Source: Gemmatimonadaceae bacterium
GTDB lineage: Bacteria > Gemmatimonadota > Gemmatimonadetes > Gemmatimonadales > Gemmatimonadaceae
Assembly: GCA_017881545.1 (NCBI GenBank)
Contig: JADGQU010000053.1
Location: 1-10,964, forward strand
Direction: 5' to 3'
Length of the DNA: 10,964 nt
Shown here: piece by piece, positions 1 to 6,400 of the stretch
How the letters are laid out: every line of letters starts with the position of its first letter
How positions within the stretch are numbered: position 1 is the first letter of the stretch
Program-made: the position numbers and the translations under genes
Notes under the pieces: generated by a model
Databases searched by the model: none
The model's input: the letters and a program-made list of their open reading frames with translations, nothing else
Told to the model about the DNA's origin: nothing

Positions 1-2
1 AT

Positions 3-743
3 CGAATGTCGATCGTGCTCATGAATCTCATGAAGGCAAACAACGATCCGCGGATTCCGATTTTCGCGCAGCCGAATCAGACCGACGGTACGTACACGGG
101 TGCGCCGAACGCTCTTCTCGCCGCCGACGTCACCGCGTACCTGACAGCAGCGTCGCGTCCGGGCCTGTTCATTTATCCGGGGGCAACCGTCTACGGCACA
201 TACGGCTGCTGCGGGTCGAGTTTCCCGTCGTTCCTTCTAACGGCTGCCGAGGTCAACCTCATCCTGGCCGAGGCCGCGGAGCGTGGTATCGGCGGTCTCA
301 CACCAGCACAAGCAGCTGGATACTATACAGCAGGCGTCACGGCGTCGATGCAGATGTGGGGCGTGACAGACGCAACAGCCATTACCTCGTATCTGGGCCA
401 GGCGGGCGTTGCATATGCAGGCGGCACTCCAGGCCTCGTTCAAATTGCCGATCAGAAATACATCACGCTGTTCACCGATGGCGGTCAGGCGTGGGCGGAG
501 TGGCGGCGCACGTGCCAGCCGGCGACAGTTCAGCCCGGCCCCGCGGCCCTTGCCAGCAATGTGCCGCGGAGATTGGAGTATTCGATCACCGAGGTATCGG
601 TGAACGGTGCAAACGTCGACGCGGCGGTAAGTGATCAGGGCTCAGACACCTTCGAAACCCGGATGTACTGGGATTCGAAACCACAAGCCTCGCCGACATG
701 GTTCGCCGCATGTGGTATCCGCGGCCAAGCTCCAGCGCCATAA
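3..743 (+). CDS. SusD/RagB-like outer-membrane lipoprotein, C-terminal part (5' cut by window edge)
   Basis: SusD-like proteins are surface-exposed outer-membrane lipoproteins. They cap a SusC TonB-dependent transporter and bind the nutrient, often a glycan or peptide. The reading frame is open to the left edge, so the lipoprotein signal and N-terminal TPR-like part are missing; the ATG at 6 is internal. Counting from that ATG, residues 14-19 (DPRIPI) followed by a G-x-Y-x-G-x-P stretch match the substrate-side segment of the SusD-like_2 type. Residues 77-93 (LLTAAEVNLILAEAAER) are the conserved helix of the family. Residues around 146-166, with QKYITLF and WAEWRRT, are the other hallmark. 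About 245 residues remain, against roughly 480-550 for a full protein. A double Cys lies at 68-69. The substrate cannot be told. Its SusC partner would lie to the left, outside the window. The SusC at the right edge belongs to another locus. Confidence 0.88.
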   Translation, partial: RMSIVLMNLMKANNDPRIPIFAQPNQTDGTYTGAPNALLAADVTAYLTAASRPGLFIYPGATVYGTYGCCGSSFPSFLLTAAEVNLILAEAAERGIGGLTPAQAAGYYTAGVTASMQMWGVTDATAITSYLGQAGVAYAGGTPGLVQIADQKYITLFTDGGQAWAEWRRTCQPATVQPGPAALASNVPRRLEYSITEVSVNGANVDAAVSDQGSDTFETRMYWDSKPQASPTWFAACGIRGQAPAP

Positions 744-762
744 CGAGTGCTCGTCGGAAAAA

Positions 763-795
763 TGAGAAAGCCCCTCGAATTGAGGGGCTTTCTCA
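763..795. terminator. Bidirectional hairpin terminator between convergent genes
   Basis: A perfect 14-bp inverted repeat pairs 763-776 with 782-795 around a 5-nt loop. Its GC-rich core (GCCCCTC/GAGGGGC) is flanked inside the stem by AAAG/CTTT. It starts 19 nt after the stop of the SusD-like gene and ends 17 nt before the stop of the minus-strand plug protein, so one structure can serve both transcripts. There is no long T run on either strand. Efficient intrinsic termination is therefore inferred from position and stem strength. Confidence 0.75.
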
Positions 796-812
796 CATCA
801 TTACCCTGAAGG

Positions 813-1574
813 CTATCGACTTTTCGTCCAGACGACGATAGCCCCGCAGCCCGCCCCGGCGCGATCCATGTATTCTCCGGGAAGCGTGGACCACGAGTTG
901 TAGACCTCGATGCCGCCGACGTCCATCGGATTGGCGACATCGTCGAGCTCCGCGTTTGGAACGCGCATGCCATCGACCCAAATCATGGGCTGACATCCGC
1001 GCAGTCTGACAATGTTTCCCACGCGCCCCGAAGCCTTGACGGTCGCCCCTGGAATGGTGCGAAAGAGCTCGCTGACAAACACAGGTCCCTGCCGCTCGAT
1101 CTCCGTGCGTTCGATGAATCGGCCAAAATTGTTCTGCCGCTTGTGCATGTAAAAAGGATCAAGCCGGCTATCGGTTCCTTCGACAAATACCGGAGCCACG
1201 TCGCCAGGAACGATTTGCAGAATCAACGAGAGCGGATTGGGAGGAGTCGCACCTGTTACTTCCAGCAGCAGCGTGCGTGCGCGGTAGCCAAGTCGGCGCG
1301 CGGTCAACGAAACGGGGCCGGGTGGAACGCCATCAAACGAAAACTGACCGTCATTCCCCGTGCGAAAAATGCGACGGTTTTCGCCCTGCTTGGTGAGCAC
1401 GAGCTCGACGCTAACAATCGGTTCCTTGCTTTCGTCGGTCACGACACCGCTAACAGTAAACAGCCCGGCTGACTGCGCAGATTGACTCTGTGCGTATAGG
1501 TCACGACAACTGAAACCGGTTGCAAACATTAGCGCAGCGCTCACAAGAATTGAGAGTCTGGCGCGATCACCCAT
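813..1574 (-). CDS. Secreted carboxypeptidase-regulatory-like/TonB-plug-like protein without a beta-barrel
   Basis: I start this gene at the ATG at 1574, giving 253 aa. It has a ribosome site AGGGAG (1582-1587) 7 nt upstream, and a signal peptide follows directly: MGDRAR, a hydrophobic run to about residue 22, and a likely cut after LYA (28). The longer frame to 1664 adds 30 residues of no visible merit. Residues about 38-120 form a carboxypeptidase-regulatory-like beta-sandwich (VSGVVTD, GQFSFDGVPPG, RRLGYR). Residues about 140-253 resemble the plug of SusC-type receptors: SELFRTIPG, then VRLRG, then WVDGMRV, then GIEVY, and a terminal AIVVWTK strand. The chain ends there, so there is no 22-strand barrel. 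Cys194 and Cys243 could form a disulfide that staples the plug. Such short proteins recur in Gemmatimonadota to my knowledge, but their role is unknown to me. It converges on the SusD-like gene. Confidence 0.8.
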   Translation of the reverse strand: MGDRARLSILVSAALMFATGFSCRDLYAQSQSAQSAGLFTVSGVVTDESKEPIVSVELVLTKQGENRRIFRTGNDGQFSFDGVPPGPVSLTARRLGYRARTLLLEVTGATPPNPLSLILQIVPGDVAPVFVEGTDSRLDPFYMHKRQNNFGRFIERTEIERQGPVFVSELFRTIPGATVKASGRVGNIVRLRGCQPMIWVDGMRVPNAELDDVANPMDVGGIEVYNSWSTLPGEYMDRAGAGCGAIVVWTKSR

Positions 1575-1581
1575 ACAGCAT

Positions 1582-1587
1582 CTCCCT
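1582..1587 (-). promoter_or_regulatory. Ribosome binding site deciding the start at 1574
   Basis: AGGGAG on the minus strand lies 7 nt before the ATG at 1574. This favours that start over the longer frame beginning at 1664. Confidence 0.6.
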
Positions 1588-1685
1588 GCGAGAGATTCCT
1601 CATTCACGGTGCCCTCGGTGACTTCTGTTGTCAAGCTTGGGACACCGATTGGCTTGAGAGGCATTGTGGCGCCTTCAGCTCTGGC

Positions 1686-1714
1686 TTGCGAATTGCCCGT
1701 CCAATGGTCATAAC
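1686..1714 (+). promoter_or_regulatory. Possible sigma-70-like promoter for the response regulator operon
   Basis: TTGCGA (1686-1691) and CATAAC (1709-1714) are separated by 17 nt, and each matches the consensus at four of six positions. Transcription would start near 1721, only about 14 nt before the ATG at 1735. No Shine-Dalgarno sequence is visible before that ATG, so the message would have a very short leader. The match is moderate and could be chance. Confidence 0.3.
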
Positions 1715-1734
1715 ATCATTTCAGACAATCGCTT

Positions 1735-2148
1735 ATGACCGACACTACTCATCCTCCGATCCTCGTGGTCGACGACAATCCGGACAACGCCCACATCATT
1801 CGGGACTATCTCGGCGCGCGGGGCTATCCGATCACGGTCGCCTATAACGGCGACGACGCCCTCAAGGCATTCGAAGAGGTAAAGCCGGCGCTCGTCCTTC
1901 TCGATGTGATGATGCCCGGCCGCGATGGCTGGCAGGTTTGCCGCGAGATGAAGCAGCATCCAACCCTTGGCCGCAGCGTGCGCGTCGTGATGGTCACCGC
2001 GCTCGATGACTGGGTGAACAAGAGGCAGGCTCTTCAGACGGGCGCGGACGATTTCGTCGAAAAGCCGTTCGAGCTCTCGAAGCTGGTGGCCGCCGTCGAG
2101 CGCAACCTGAAGCTGCTCGCGCCCGCCGCCGCAACACCCGCCCGCTGA
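1735..2148 (+). CDS. Single-domain response regulator (CheY-like receiver)
   Basis: This 137-residue protein is a bare receiver domain that should accept a phosphoryl group from a histidine kinase. Nearly all the conserved residues are in place: the acidic pair Asp13-Asp14, the phospho-acceptor Asp57 in LLDVMMPGRDG, the switch Thr88 in VMVTA, and Lys110 before a cis-Pro (KPF). A helix, VAAVERNLKLL, closes the fold, followed by a short Ala/Pro tail. No DNA-binding or enzymatic output domain is attached. The stop is followed after 2 nt by the start of the EAL protein, so the two are surely co-transcribed and probably translationally coupled. The receiver may act on that protein in trans. No clear Shine-Dalgarno sequence precedes the ATG. 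No histidine kinase is encoded in the window. Confidence 0.93.
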   Translation: MTDTTHPPILVVDDNPDNAHIIRDYLGARGYPITVAYNGDDALKAFEEVKPALVLLDVMMPGRDGWQVCREMKQHPTLGRSVRVVMVTALDDWVNKRQALQTGADDFVEKPFELSKLVAAVERNLKLLAPAAATPAR

Positions 2149-2150
2149 GC

Positions 2151-3437
2151 GTGGATTACCACCAACTGCTCCGCGACTCGCTCACGCGTCTCCCGACGGT
2201 AGCCGCCACGATCGACAGCATCCGCAAGGCGGTTCAGGACAGGGGAGAGATCGTCATTCTGTACTTCAACTTCGACCACTACTCCAAAGTCGAAGAAGTC
2301 TACGGGTGGGAAAAGCTCGACAGTGTGCTCGAGACCACCGGTGAAGCGATGCGCGAATACCTGAGCAAGACCTCGCTCGCCTCGTCGAAGCTCATGGTCG
2401 CGTTTCCCAACGACGACGACTTCATTTTCTTCCACGTGCCGCAGGACGACACTCCCGCCGCAACCGACGCGGAGATTACCGACATCACCGCGGGACTGAA
2501 GGAAGCGGTGTCCTCCCACATCGAGCGCGTGCACGGAGAAGACATCGCTGCTCTCTTCGACATCTTCGTGGGGCGCGCGCTCATCGTCTACAATCCGAAG
2601 CTCCGGCTCGAGCGTCAGATTTATCGCGGAATCCGGGAAGCGGCGAACGCCTCGAAGAGCCTCGAGCACCGCGAGGAGGCAAAAAAAGTCTCCGACCTGC
2701 GGGAGACGCTCCGGAACCGCGGCCTCTACATCGAGTACCACCCCATCGTCGTCACCGACGACAAGAGGGTGTTCGGATACGAGGCGCTCGCGCGCGGGAC
2801 GATGCGCAGCATGCGCAGCCCGGAGGTGATGTTCGAGATCGCCGCCCAGTCGGACCTGATATGGGATCTGAGCCGCCTGTGCCGTGAACGCGCGATCGAA
2901 GGGATGGGGAAGCTCCTCAAGGACGGCGAGCTCCTGTTCATGAACGTGGATCCCGCGGACTTCGCGGATCCTTCATTCGACGTGAAGGCGCTCAAGGTGA
3001 AAGACCCGACACGCGTCGTAATCGAGATCACGGAGCGCACCGCCATCAAGGATTACCCGAAGTTCCGCGGACGCCTCAAGGAATTCCGTGATGAGGGTTA
3101 CCGCTTCGCCGTCGACGATGCGGGGAGCGGCTACGCCGGTCTGGGCTCGATCGCCAACCTGGAGCCCGATTTCATCAAGCTCGATATGTCGCTCATCAAC
3201 TGTATCGACCAGAACTTCATCAAACAGAATCTGGTCGAGACGATGGTGCGCTTCGCCAACGAGCACGGCGCGATGGTCATCGCCGAAGGCGTCGAGCGCA
3301 AGGAAGAGTACGACATGGTGAAGTCACTCGGCGTTCACCTGGTACAGGGATTCTTCGTCCACAAGCCGAGCGCGAACGCGGTGGCATATCGGCCGCCCGT
3401 GCTTCCGCCGGTGCTCACCGACCCAGTAAAGCCATAA
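2151..3437 (+). CDS. EAL-domain c-di-GMP phosphodiesterase with degenerate GGDEF-like N-terminus
   Basis: EAL domains hydrolyse cyclic di-GMP to pGpG. In this 428-aa protein, residues about 190-410 are a full EAL domain with the usual catalytic set: Glu211-Ala-Leu with Arg215, Asn265 in MNVDP, Glu292/Glu295 in IEITE, Asp322-Asp323 in DDAGSG, Lys343 in FIKLD, Glu379 in AEGVE and Gln399 in VQGFF. It is predicted active. Residues about 9-165 resemble a GGDEF domain (DSLTRLPT at the start, a Y-x-x-F-D strand), but the signature loop reads NDDDF (87-91) instead of GGDEF, so cyclase activity is unlikely; it may bind a nucleotide or only dimerise. No sensor domain or membrane segment is present. The start is GTG at 2151, with no Shine-Dalgarno sequence and only 2 nt after the response-regulator stop. 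The last 23 nt overlap the 3' end of waaA on the other strand. Confidence 0.93.
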   Translation: MDYHQLLRDSLTRLPTVAATIDSIRKAVQDRGEIVILYFNFDHYSKVEEVYGWEKLDSVLETTGEAMREYLSKTSLASSKLMVAFPNDDDFIFFHVPQDDTPAATDAEITDITAGLKEAVSSHIERVHGEDIAALFDIFVGRALIVYNPKLRLERQIYRGIREAANASKSLEHREEAKKVSDLRETLRNRGLYIEYHPIVVTDDKRVFGYEALARGTMRSMRSPEVMFEIAAQSDLIWDLSRLCRERAIEGMGKLLKDGELLFMNVDPADFADPSFDVKALKVKDPTRVVIEITERTAIKDYPKFRGRLKEFRDEGYRFAVDDAGSGYAGLGSIANLEPDFIKLDMSLINCIDQNFIKQNLVETMVRFANEHGAMVIAEGVERKEEYDMVKSLGVHLVQGFFVHKPSANAVAYRPPVLPPVLTDPVKP

Positions 3438-4695
3438 CCAGATCGTACGAGCGCTCCGCCGCACCAAGCCCGTCCTGAACCATCGCCCGCGCCAGCGCGC
3501 CGGCCGCATCCCGCGCTGGAATGGATCCGAGCCAATCGCCGAGACGGATCGTGAGGTCGGCCGCTTCCGTGACTGCCGCTCCGCCTCCCGCCTGAATCAG
3601 CTTCGCCGCTTCGCGGCTCTTGGCGTGACGGGGGCCAAACAGCACCGGGGCCCCAAACGCGGCGGGCTCGAGGACGGAATGCAGTCCCGCGGAATGAAAT
3701 CCGCCCCCGACATAAGCCACGTCCGCCACGGTGTACAACTCGCCAAGCACACCGTAACGATCGACGAGAATGACATCGGCGTTCTGGGCGTCGGGTGCGT
3801 CTATTCGCGCGAGCGTGAGCACGAGCGAGTGAGCCCATGCCTCGATCGAGCGGAGGTGCGCGTCGCGCGTTTCGTGCGGGGCGATGACGAGCCGTGCGTC
3901 GGGAATCTTGTCGCGGACCCTGCTCCAGGCGGCGAGCAGGTGCTCTTCGTCGGACGGCCACGTCGAGCCGGCGACGAGAGTTGGGCGCGACGAACGCAGG
4001 CGTTGGATGAGAGGGGAAACTCCGCGCCGCGCGCGCGCCCACACCTGGTCGAAGCGCGTGTCGCCGGTAACGCTGACGCGATCGCTTCGCACGCCTTGCT
4101 CGCGCAGCCGCTCGGCGTCGTTCTCATCGATGGCGCCAACGCGATCGATCGAGCGATACGCGTCGTCCAGCGCGGCGCGGGCAAGGAATCCGCGACGTCC
4201 CGAAGATTCGGGAAGCGTCGCGCTGATCACGCCGACCGGAACGCGCGCGGCCGCGGCGCGCTCGGTGAGCGCGGGCCAGATGTCGAGCTTGCTGAATACG
4301 AGCGCGCTCGGCCGAAGCGCGGAGATCACGGCGTTCGCGTGATCGAACGTATCGAACGGCAGATAGTCGGTGAAATCCGCGGGCACCGACTTCGCGAATT
4401 GCTCGGCGCTTGGTGAAAAGAAAGTGTAGGCGATCTGTACATCGGGGCGGCGCGAGCGCACCAGCTCGATGACGGACAGCGCCTGGAGACCCTCGCCGAC
4501 CGATGGCGCGTGGAACCAGACCAGCGGGCGAGCAGCGTCGCGGGAGTTTGCGCCCCACTGCTGGTAGCGCTCAACGAGTCCACGCCGGCTGCTCAGTGCG
4601 CGGCGGAATTTCGATTTGCCGGCCGGAACCACGCGAACGAGTGCGTCCGTCAAGAGTCCAGCGAGCGCGTAGGGAATCCGCAGCAGCGGCTTCAC
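3415..4695 (-). CDS. waaA: 3-deoxy-D-manno-octulosonic acid (Kdo) transferase
   Basis: WaaA (KdtA) is an inner-membrane GT-B glycosyltransferase. It transfers Kdo from CMP-Kdo to the lipid A precursor at the cytoplasmic face, an early step of LPS synthesis. Length (426 aa) fits the family. A hydrophobic N-terminal helix (about 4-23) is the usual membrane anchor. WFHAPSVGEG (60-69) carries the catalytic Glu68. Later come LDIWP (137-141), where enterobacterial enzymes have ETELWP, then GDTRFDQV (211-218), AGSTWPSDEE (242-251), APHETRD (272-278), and the CMP-binding segment with LGELY, VGGGF and HSVLEPAAFG (339-348). The HSVLEP form differs from the common HNPLEP but keeps the fold residues. The start is GTG at 4695, 9 nt after the stop of the DsbA-like gene and without a good ribosome site, which suggests coupling. 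One or several Kdo additions cannot be predicted from sequence. Confidence 0.94.
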   Translation of the reverse strand: MKPLLRIPYALAGLLTDALVRVVPAGKSKFRRALSSRRGLVERYQQWGANSRDAARPLVWFHAPSVGEGLQALSVIELVRSRRPDVQIAYTFFSPSAEQFAKSVPADFTDYLPFDTFDHANAVISALRPSALVFSKLDIWPALTERAAAARVPVGVISATLPESSGRRGFLARAALDDAYRSIDRVGAIDENDAERLREQGVRSDRVSVTGDTRFDQVWARARRGVSPLIQRLRSSRPTLVAGSTWPSDEEHLLAAWSRVRDKIPDARLVIAPHETRDAHLRSIEAWAHSLVLTLARIDAPDAQNADVILVDRYGVLGELYTVADVAYVGGGFHSAGLHSVLEPAAFGAPVLFGPRHAKSREAAKLIQAGGGAAVTEAADLTIRLGDWLGSIPARDAAGALARAMVQDGLGAAERSYDLVMALLGR

Positions 4696-4704
4696 GGTGG
4701 TGGC

Positions 4705-5415
4705 TTAGGGTGTCTTCTTGCCTTTCGCCAGCGCGGAGTCGATCGCCTGCGCCAGCGCCCCGATTGGCTGCGCACCGGTGAGGATCTCGTCGCCGATCAT
4801 GAAGCTCGGTGTCGCATTCGCGCCTGCCCGCGCCGCACGGTCGTGATCCGCCTGGATGAGCGGTCGCATTATTCCGGATTTAACGCACTCGCGCCAGCGC
4901 TTCATGTCCATTCCGTTGGCATTGGCGAGCGAGTCGAAGACGGCCATGGGCGAGCCCGGCGACTCCCACATGTTCTGAGTTACGAACAGGGCGTCGTGCA
5001 TCGGCCAGAATTTGCCCTGTGCTCCGGCGCACATTGCCGACTCGGCGGCCGGCCAGGCGTGAACGTGGCTCCCGAGCGGGAAGTTCACGTAGGCGAGCCT
5101 GATCTTCCCGGTTTTCACGTATTGGTCGCGTAGCGCGGTGTAAGTCTGGTCGTGCCATTGCTTGCAGAACGGGCACTGGAAGTCGCTGACTTCGATGACC
5201 CAGACGGGCGCGGTAGCGCTTCCCTGAATCCGTGCGAGGTCGGCCTGCGTAATGTTACTATCCGGTGGCGCGCGTTTGGTCGCGACTGAAGCAGTCTCGG
5301 CTCGTGCCACGGTCGTGCTTTCCGCGCCGCGCGTGGTGTTGCCCGCGGGCGCGCACGCCAGCGAAATCGCCAGGGCGCCGAGGGCACTGAGGTGGTTGAC
5401 TTGCGTGGGAATCAT
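4705..5415 (-). CDS. DsbA-like thiol-disulfide oxidoreductase, exported (possible lipoprotein)
   Basis: This 236-aa protein has a thioredoxin fold of the DsbA/Thioredoxin_4 kind and probably forms or exchanges disulfides in the periplasm. The active site is Cys81-Pro-Phe-Cys84 in SDFQCPFC, and the cis-proline loop is ATPSF (Pro203). Cys129 (AMCA, before GKFW) and Cys177 are a second pair, probably a structural disulfide of this subgroup. The N-terminus is a hydrophobic signal (LSALGALAISLAC) followed by a low-complexity Ser/Thr/Ala linker to about residue 55. Cys21 could be lipidated, but SLAC is not a canonical lipobox and the region before it lacks Lys/Arg. A strong AGGAGGT lies upstream with 12 nt spacing, rather long. 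The gene leads a two-gene unit with waaA, 9 nt apart. No DsbB partner is seen. Confidence 0.88.
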   Translation of the reverse strand: MIPTQVNHLSALGALAISLACAPAGNTTRGAESTTVARAETASVATKRAPPDSNITQADLARIQGSATAPVWVIEVSDFQCPFCKQWHDQTYTALRDQYVKTGKIRLAYVNFPLGSHVHAWPAAESAMCAGAQGKFWPMHDALFVTQNMWESPGSPMAVFDSLANANGMDMKRWRECVKSGIMRPLIQADHDRAARAGANATPSFMIGDEILTGAQPIGALAQAIDSALAKGKKTP

Positions 5416-5426
5416 CTGCTAAATAG

Positions 5427-5433
5427 ACCTCCT
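5427..5433 (-). promoter_or_regulatory. Strong Shine-Dalgarno for the DsbA-like gene
   Basis: AGGAGGT on the minus strand is a near-perfect anti-16S match. It lies 12 nt before the ATG at 5415, longer than the usual 5-9 nt. No better start codon lies between, so ATG 5415 stands. Confidence 0.55.
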
Positions 5434-5461
5434 GCCAAACCATGAAATCAAGGGAGAGTAG

Positions 5462-5623
5462 ATACTTACTTCTGTTCTGATCGGGTTTCCTTCGACGGCG
5501 AGTCTTTTCGCCGTTCTACGCGCAGCCTGGCTCTTCCTCCTTTTTCAAGGCATCCAGATACCGCCCCCGACGGGGCTGGTAAATGATTTCGCGCACGTAT
5601 TCCAGCCCGACGCCGTCCAGCGA
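5462..5623 (+). other. In-frame N-terminal continuation of the TPM protein, with no canonical start codon
   Basis: Reading the TPM frame upstream of its first ATG (5624) gives a plausible protein back to a stop codon at 5459. It contains a hydrophobic signal-like run (AAWLFLLFQG) and then PTGLVNDFAHVF, the opening strand of TPM domains, which ATG 5624 would discard. There is no ATG, GTG or TTG in this frame between 5459 and 5624. ATA at 5462 sits 5 nt after AGGGAG (5451-5456) and may be the start or a mutated ATG. Another option is ATG 5442, whose frame stops at 5478 and would need a 1-nt shift. The homology upstream is clear; the start is not resolved. Confidence 0.65.
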
Positions 5624-6334
5624 ATGGAGCGAATCGCGGACGATGTTCGTACGAAATCAAAGGGCGAGATCGCGATCGTTACGCTTCCCGACATCGGCAC
5701 GCGCGACGTGCAGGAAGTCGCGCTCCAGATCGGACGGCAGTGGAAAGTCGGCAAGATAGGGAATCCCGGCGATCCCACGCGTAACGCGGGCGCAGTGATC
5801 CTTCTCGTTCCCAAGGAGACGAGCAAGGACGGACGCGGACATTGCTTCATCGCCACGGGCCGCGGGGCGGAAGGATTCATCACTGACGCGGACGCGGGCG
5901 ACATCTGCCGCGAAGCGACTCCGGCGTTCATGCAGAAGGACTACAGCACGGGCATGGAGCTCGTGACTCTCAGAACCGCCGAACGCTTCGCAAAGGAGTT
6001 CAACTTCCAGCTGGACACGGCGCTCGCGCCACCGGTTGCGGAAAGGAGCTACGACTACCCAAGCGGCAGCGGAGGAGGCGGGATTCCGCCGTGGGTGTTC
6101 CTGGTCATCTTCTTAGTGATACTCAACGTTTTGCGCAGCTTGAGTGGACGAGGCAGGAGGGGATGCGGCGGCAGCGGATGCATCCCGATCGTGATTCCGT
6201 TTGGTGGATTCGGCGGCGGCGGTCGTGGGGGCTGGGGCGGAGGCGGTTGGGGCGGCGGTGGTGGCGGCGGCGGTTTTGGCGGTTTTGGCGGCGGCGGCGG
6301 TTTTGGGGGCGGCGGTGGCGGCTCGAGCTGGTAG
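5624..6334 (+). CDS. TPM-domain membrane protein with Gly-rich tail (YgcG/TPM_phosphatase family)
   Basis: TPM domains face the extracytoplasmic side. They have been linked to photosystem II repair and phosphatase activity in plants; in bacteria the role is poorly known. The 236 residues from ATG 5624 cover most of the domain: GEIAIVTLPDI (14-24), RQWKVGK (38-44), NAGAVILLVP (54-63), the ATGRGAEGFITD strand-turn (77-88) and the helical end to about 127. A membrane helix at about 155-170 (WVFLVIFLVILNVL) follows a short Gly linker. Then come a basic stretch, two Cys (181, 186) and a tail of almost pure Gly with Phe/Trp, ending GGSSW, typical of this family. The true N-terminus lies upstream of this ATG (see 5462-5623). 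A nucleotidyltransferase-like gene and lemA follow on the same strand. TPM and LemA proteins are often genetic neighbours. Confidence 0.87.
   Translation: MERIADDVRTKSKGEIAIVTLPDIGTRDVQEVALQIGRQWKVGKIGNPGDPTRNAGAVILLVPKETSKDGRGHCFIATGRGAEGFITDADAGDICREATPAFMQKDYSTGMELVTLRTAERFAKEFNFQLDTALAPPVAERSYDYPSGSGGGGIPPWVFLVIFLVILNVLRSLSGRGRRGCGGSGCIPIVIPFGGFGGGGRGGWGGGGWGGGGGGGGFGGFGGGGGFGGGGGGSSW
6205..6330 (+). repeat. Low-complexity GGC/GGN codon tract encoding the Gly-rich tail
   Basis: This stretch is built almost only of GGN codons with scattered TTT, TTC and TGG. It encodes runs of up to eight Gly separated by Phe or Trp. It is a likely site of replication slippage and assembly error. The Pro- and Ala-rich frames seen on the opposite strand here are its mirror image, not genes. 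Confidence 0.85.
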
Positions 6335-6400
6335 ACCAGCCCGAGATCGTCGAATGACGAAACAGGCGTCATCGCGCACTCGTTAGTAAGGACTCGGACT

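Noticed and set aside
1629..1634. Perfect TTGACA on the minus strand upstream of the plug protein
   Set aside because: No acceptable -10 box lies 16-18 nt downstream, where the sequence is GC-rich, so I do not call a promoter.
1575..1664. 30-residue N-terminal extension of the plug protein
   Set aside because: It places a non-hydrophobic stretch before a good signal peptide; the internal ATG at 1574 has a ribosome site at 7 nt.
2034..2741. 235-aa open frame on the minus strand across the response regulator/EAL junction
   Set aside because: It is antisense to two well-supported genes, has a Val/Glu/Arg-rich composition typical of a mirror frame in GC-rich DNA, and shows no recognisable domain.
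3625..4416. 263-aa open frame on the plus strand opposite waaA
   Set aside because: It is rich in Arg, Gly and Ala and fully covered by waaA, whose motifs run through the whole region.
5494..5515. Small hairpin ACGGCGA/TCGCCGT upstream of the TPM ATG
   Set aside because: There is no T run on either strand and it lies within what appears to be coding sequence; probably chance.
6055..6379. Pro-rich and Ala-rich frames on the minus strand
   Set aside because: They are the complement of the GGN tract that encodes the Gly-rich tail; the composition follows from the repeat.
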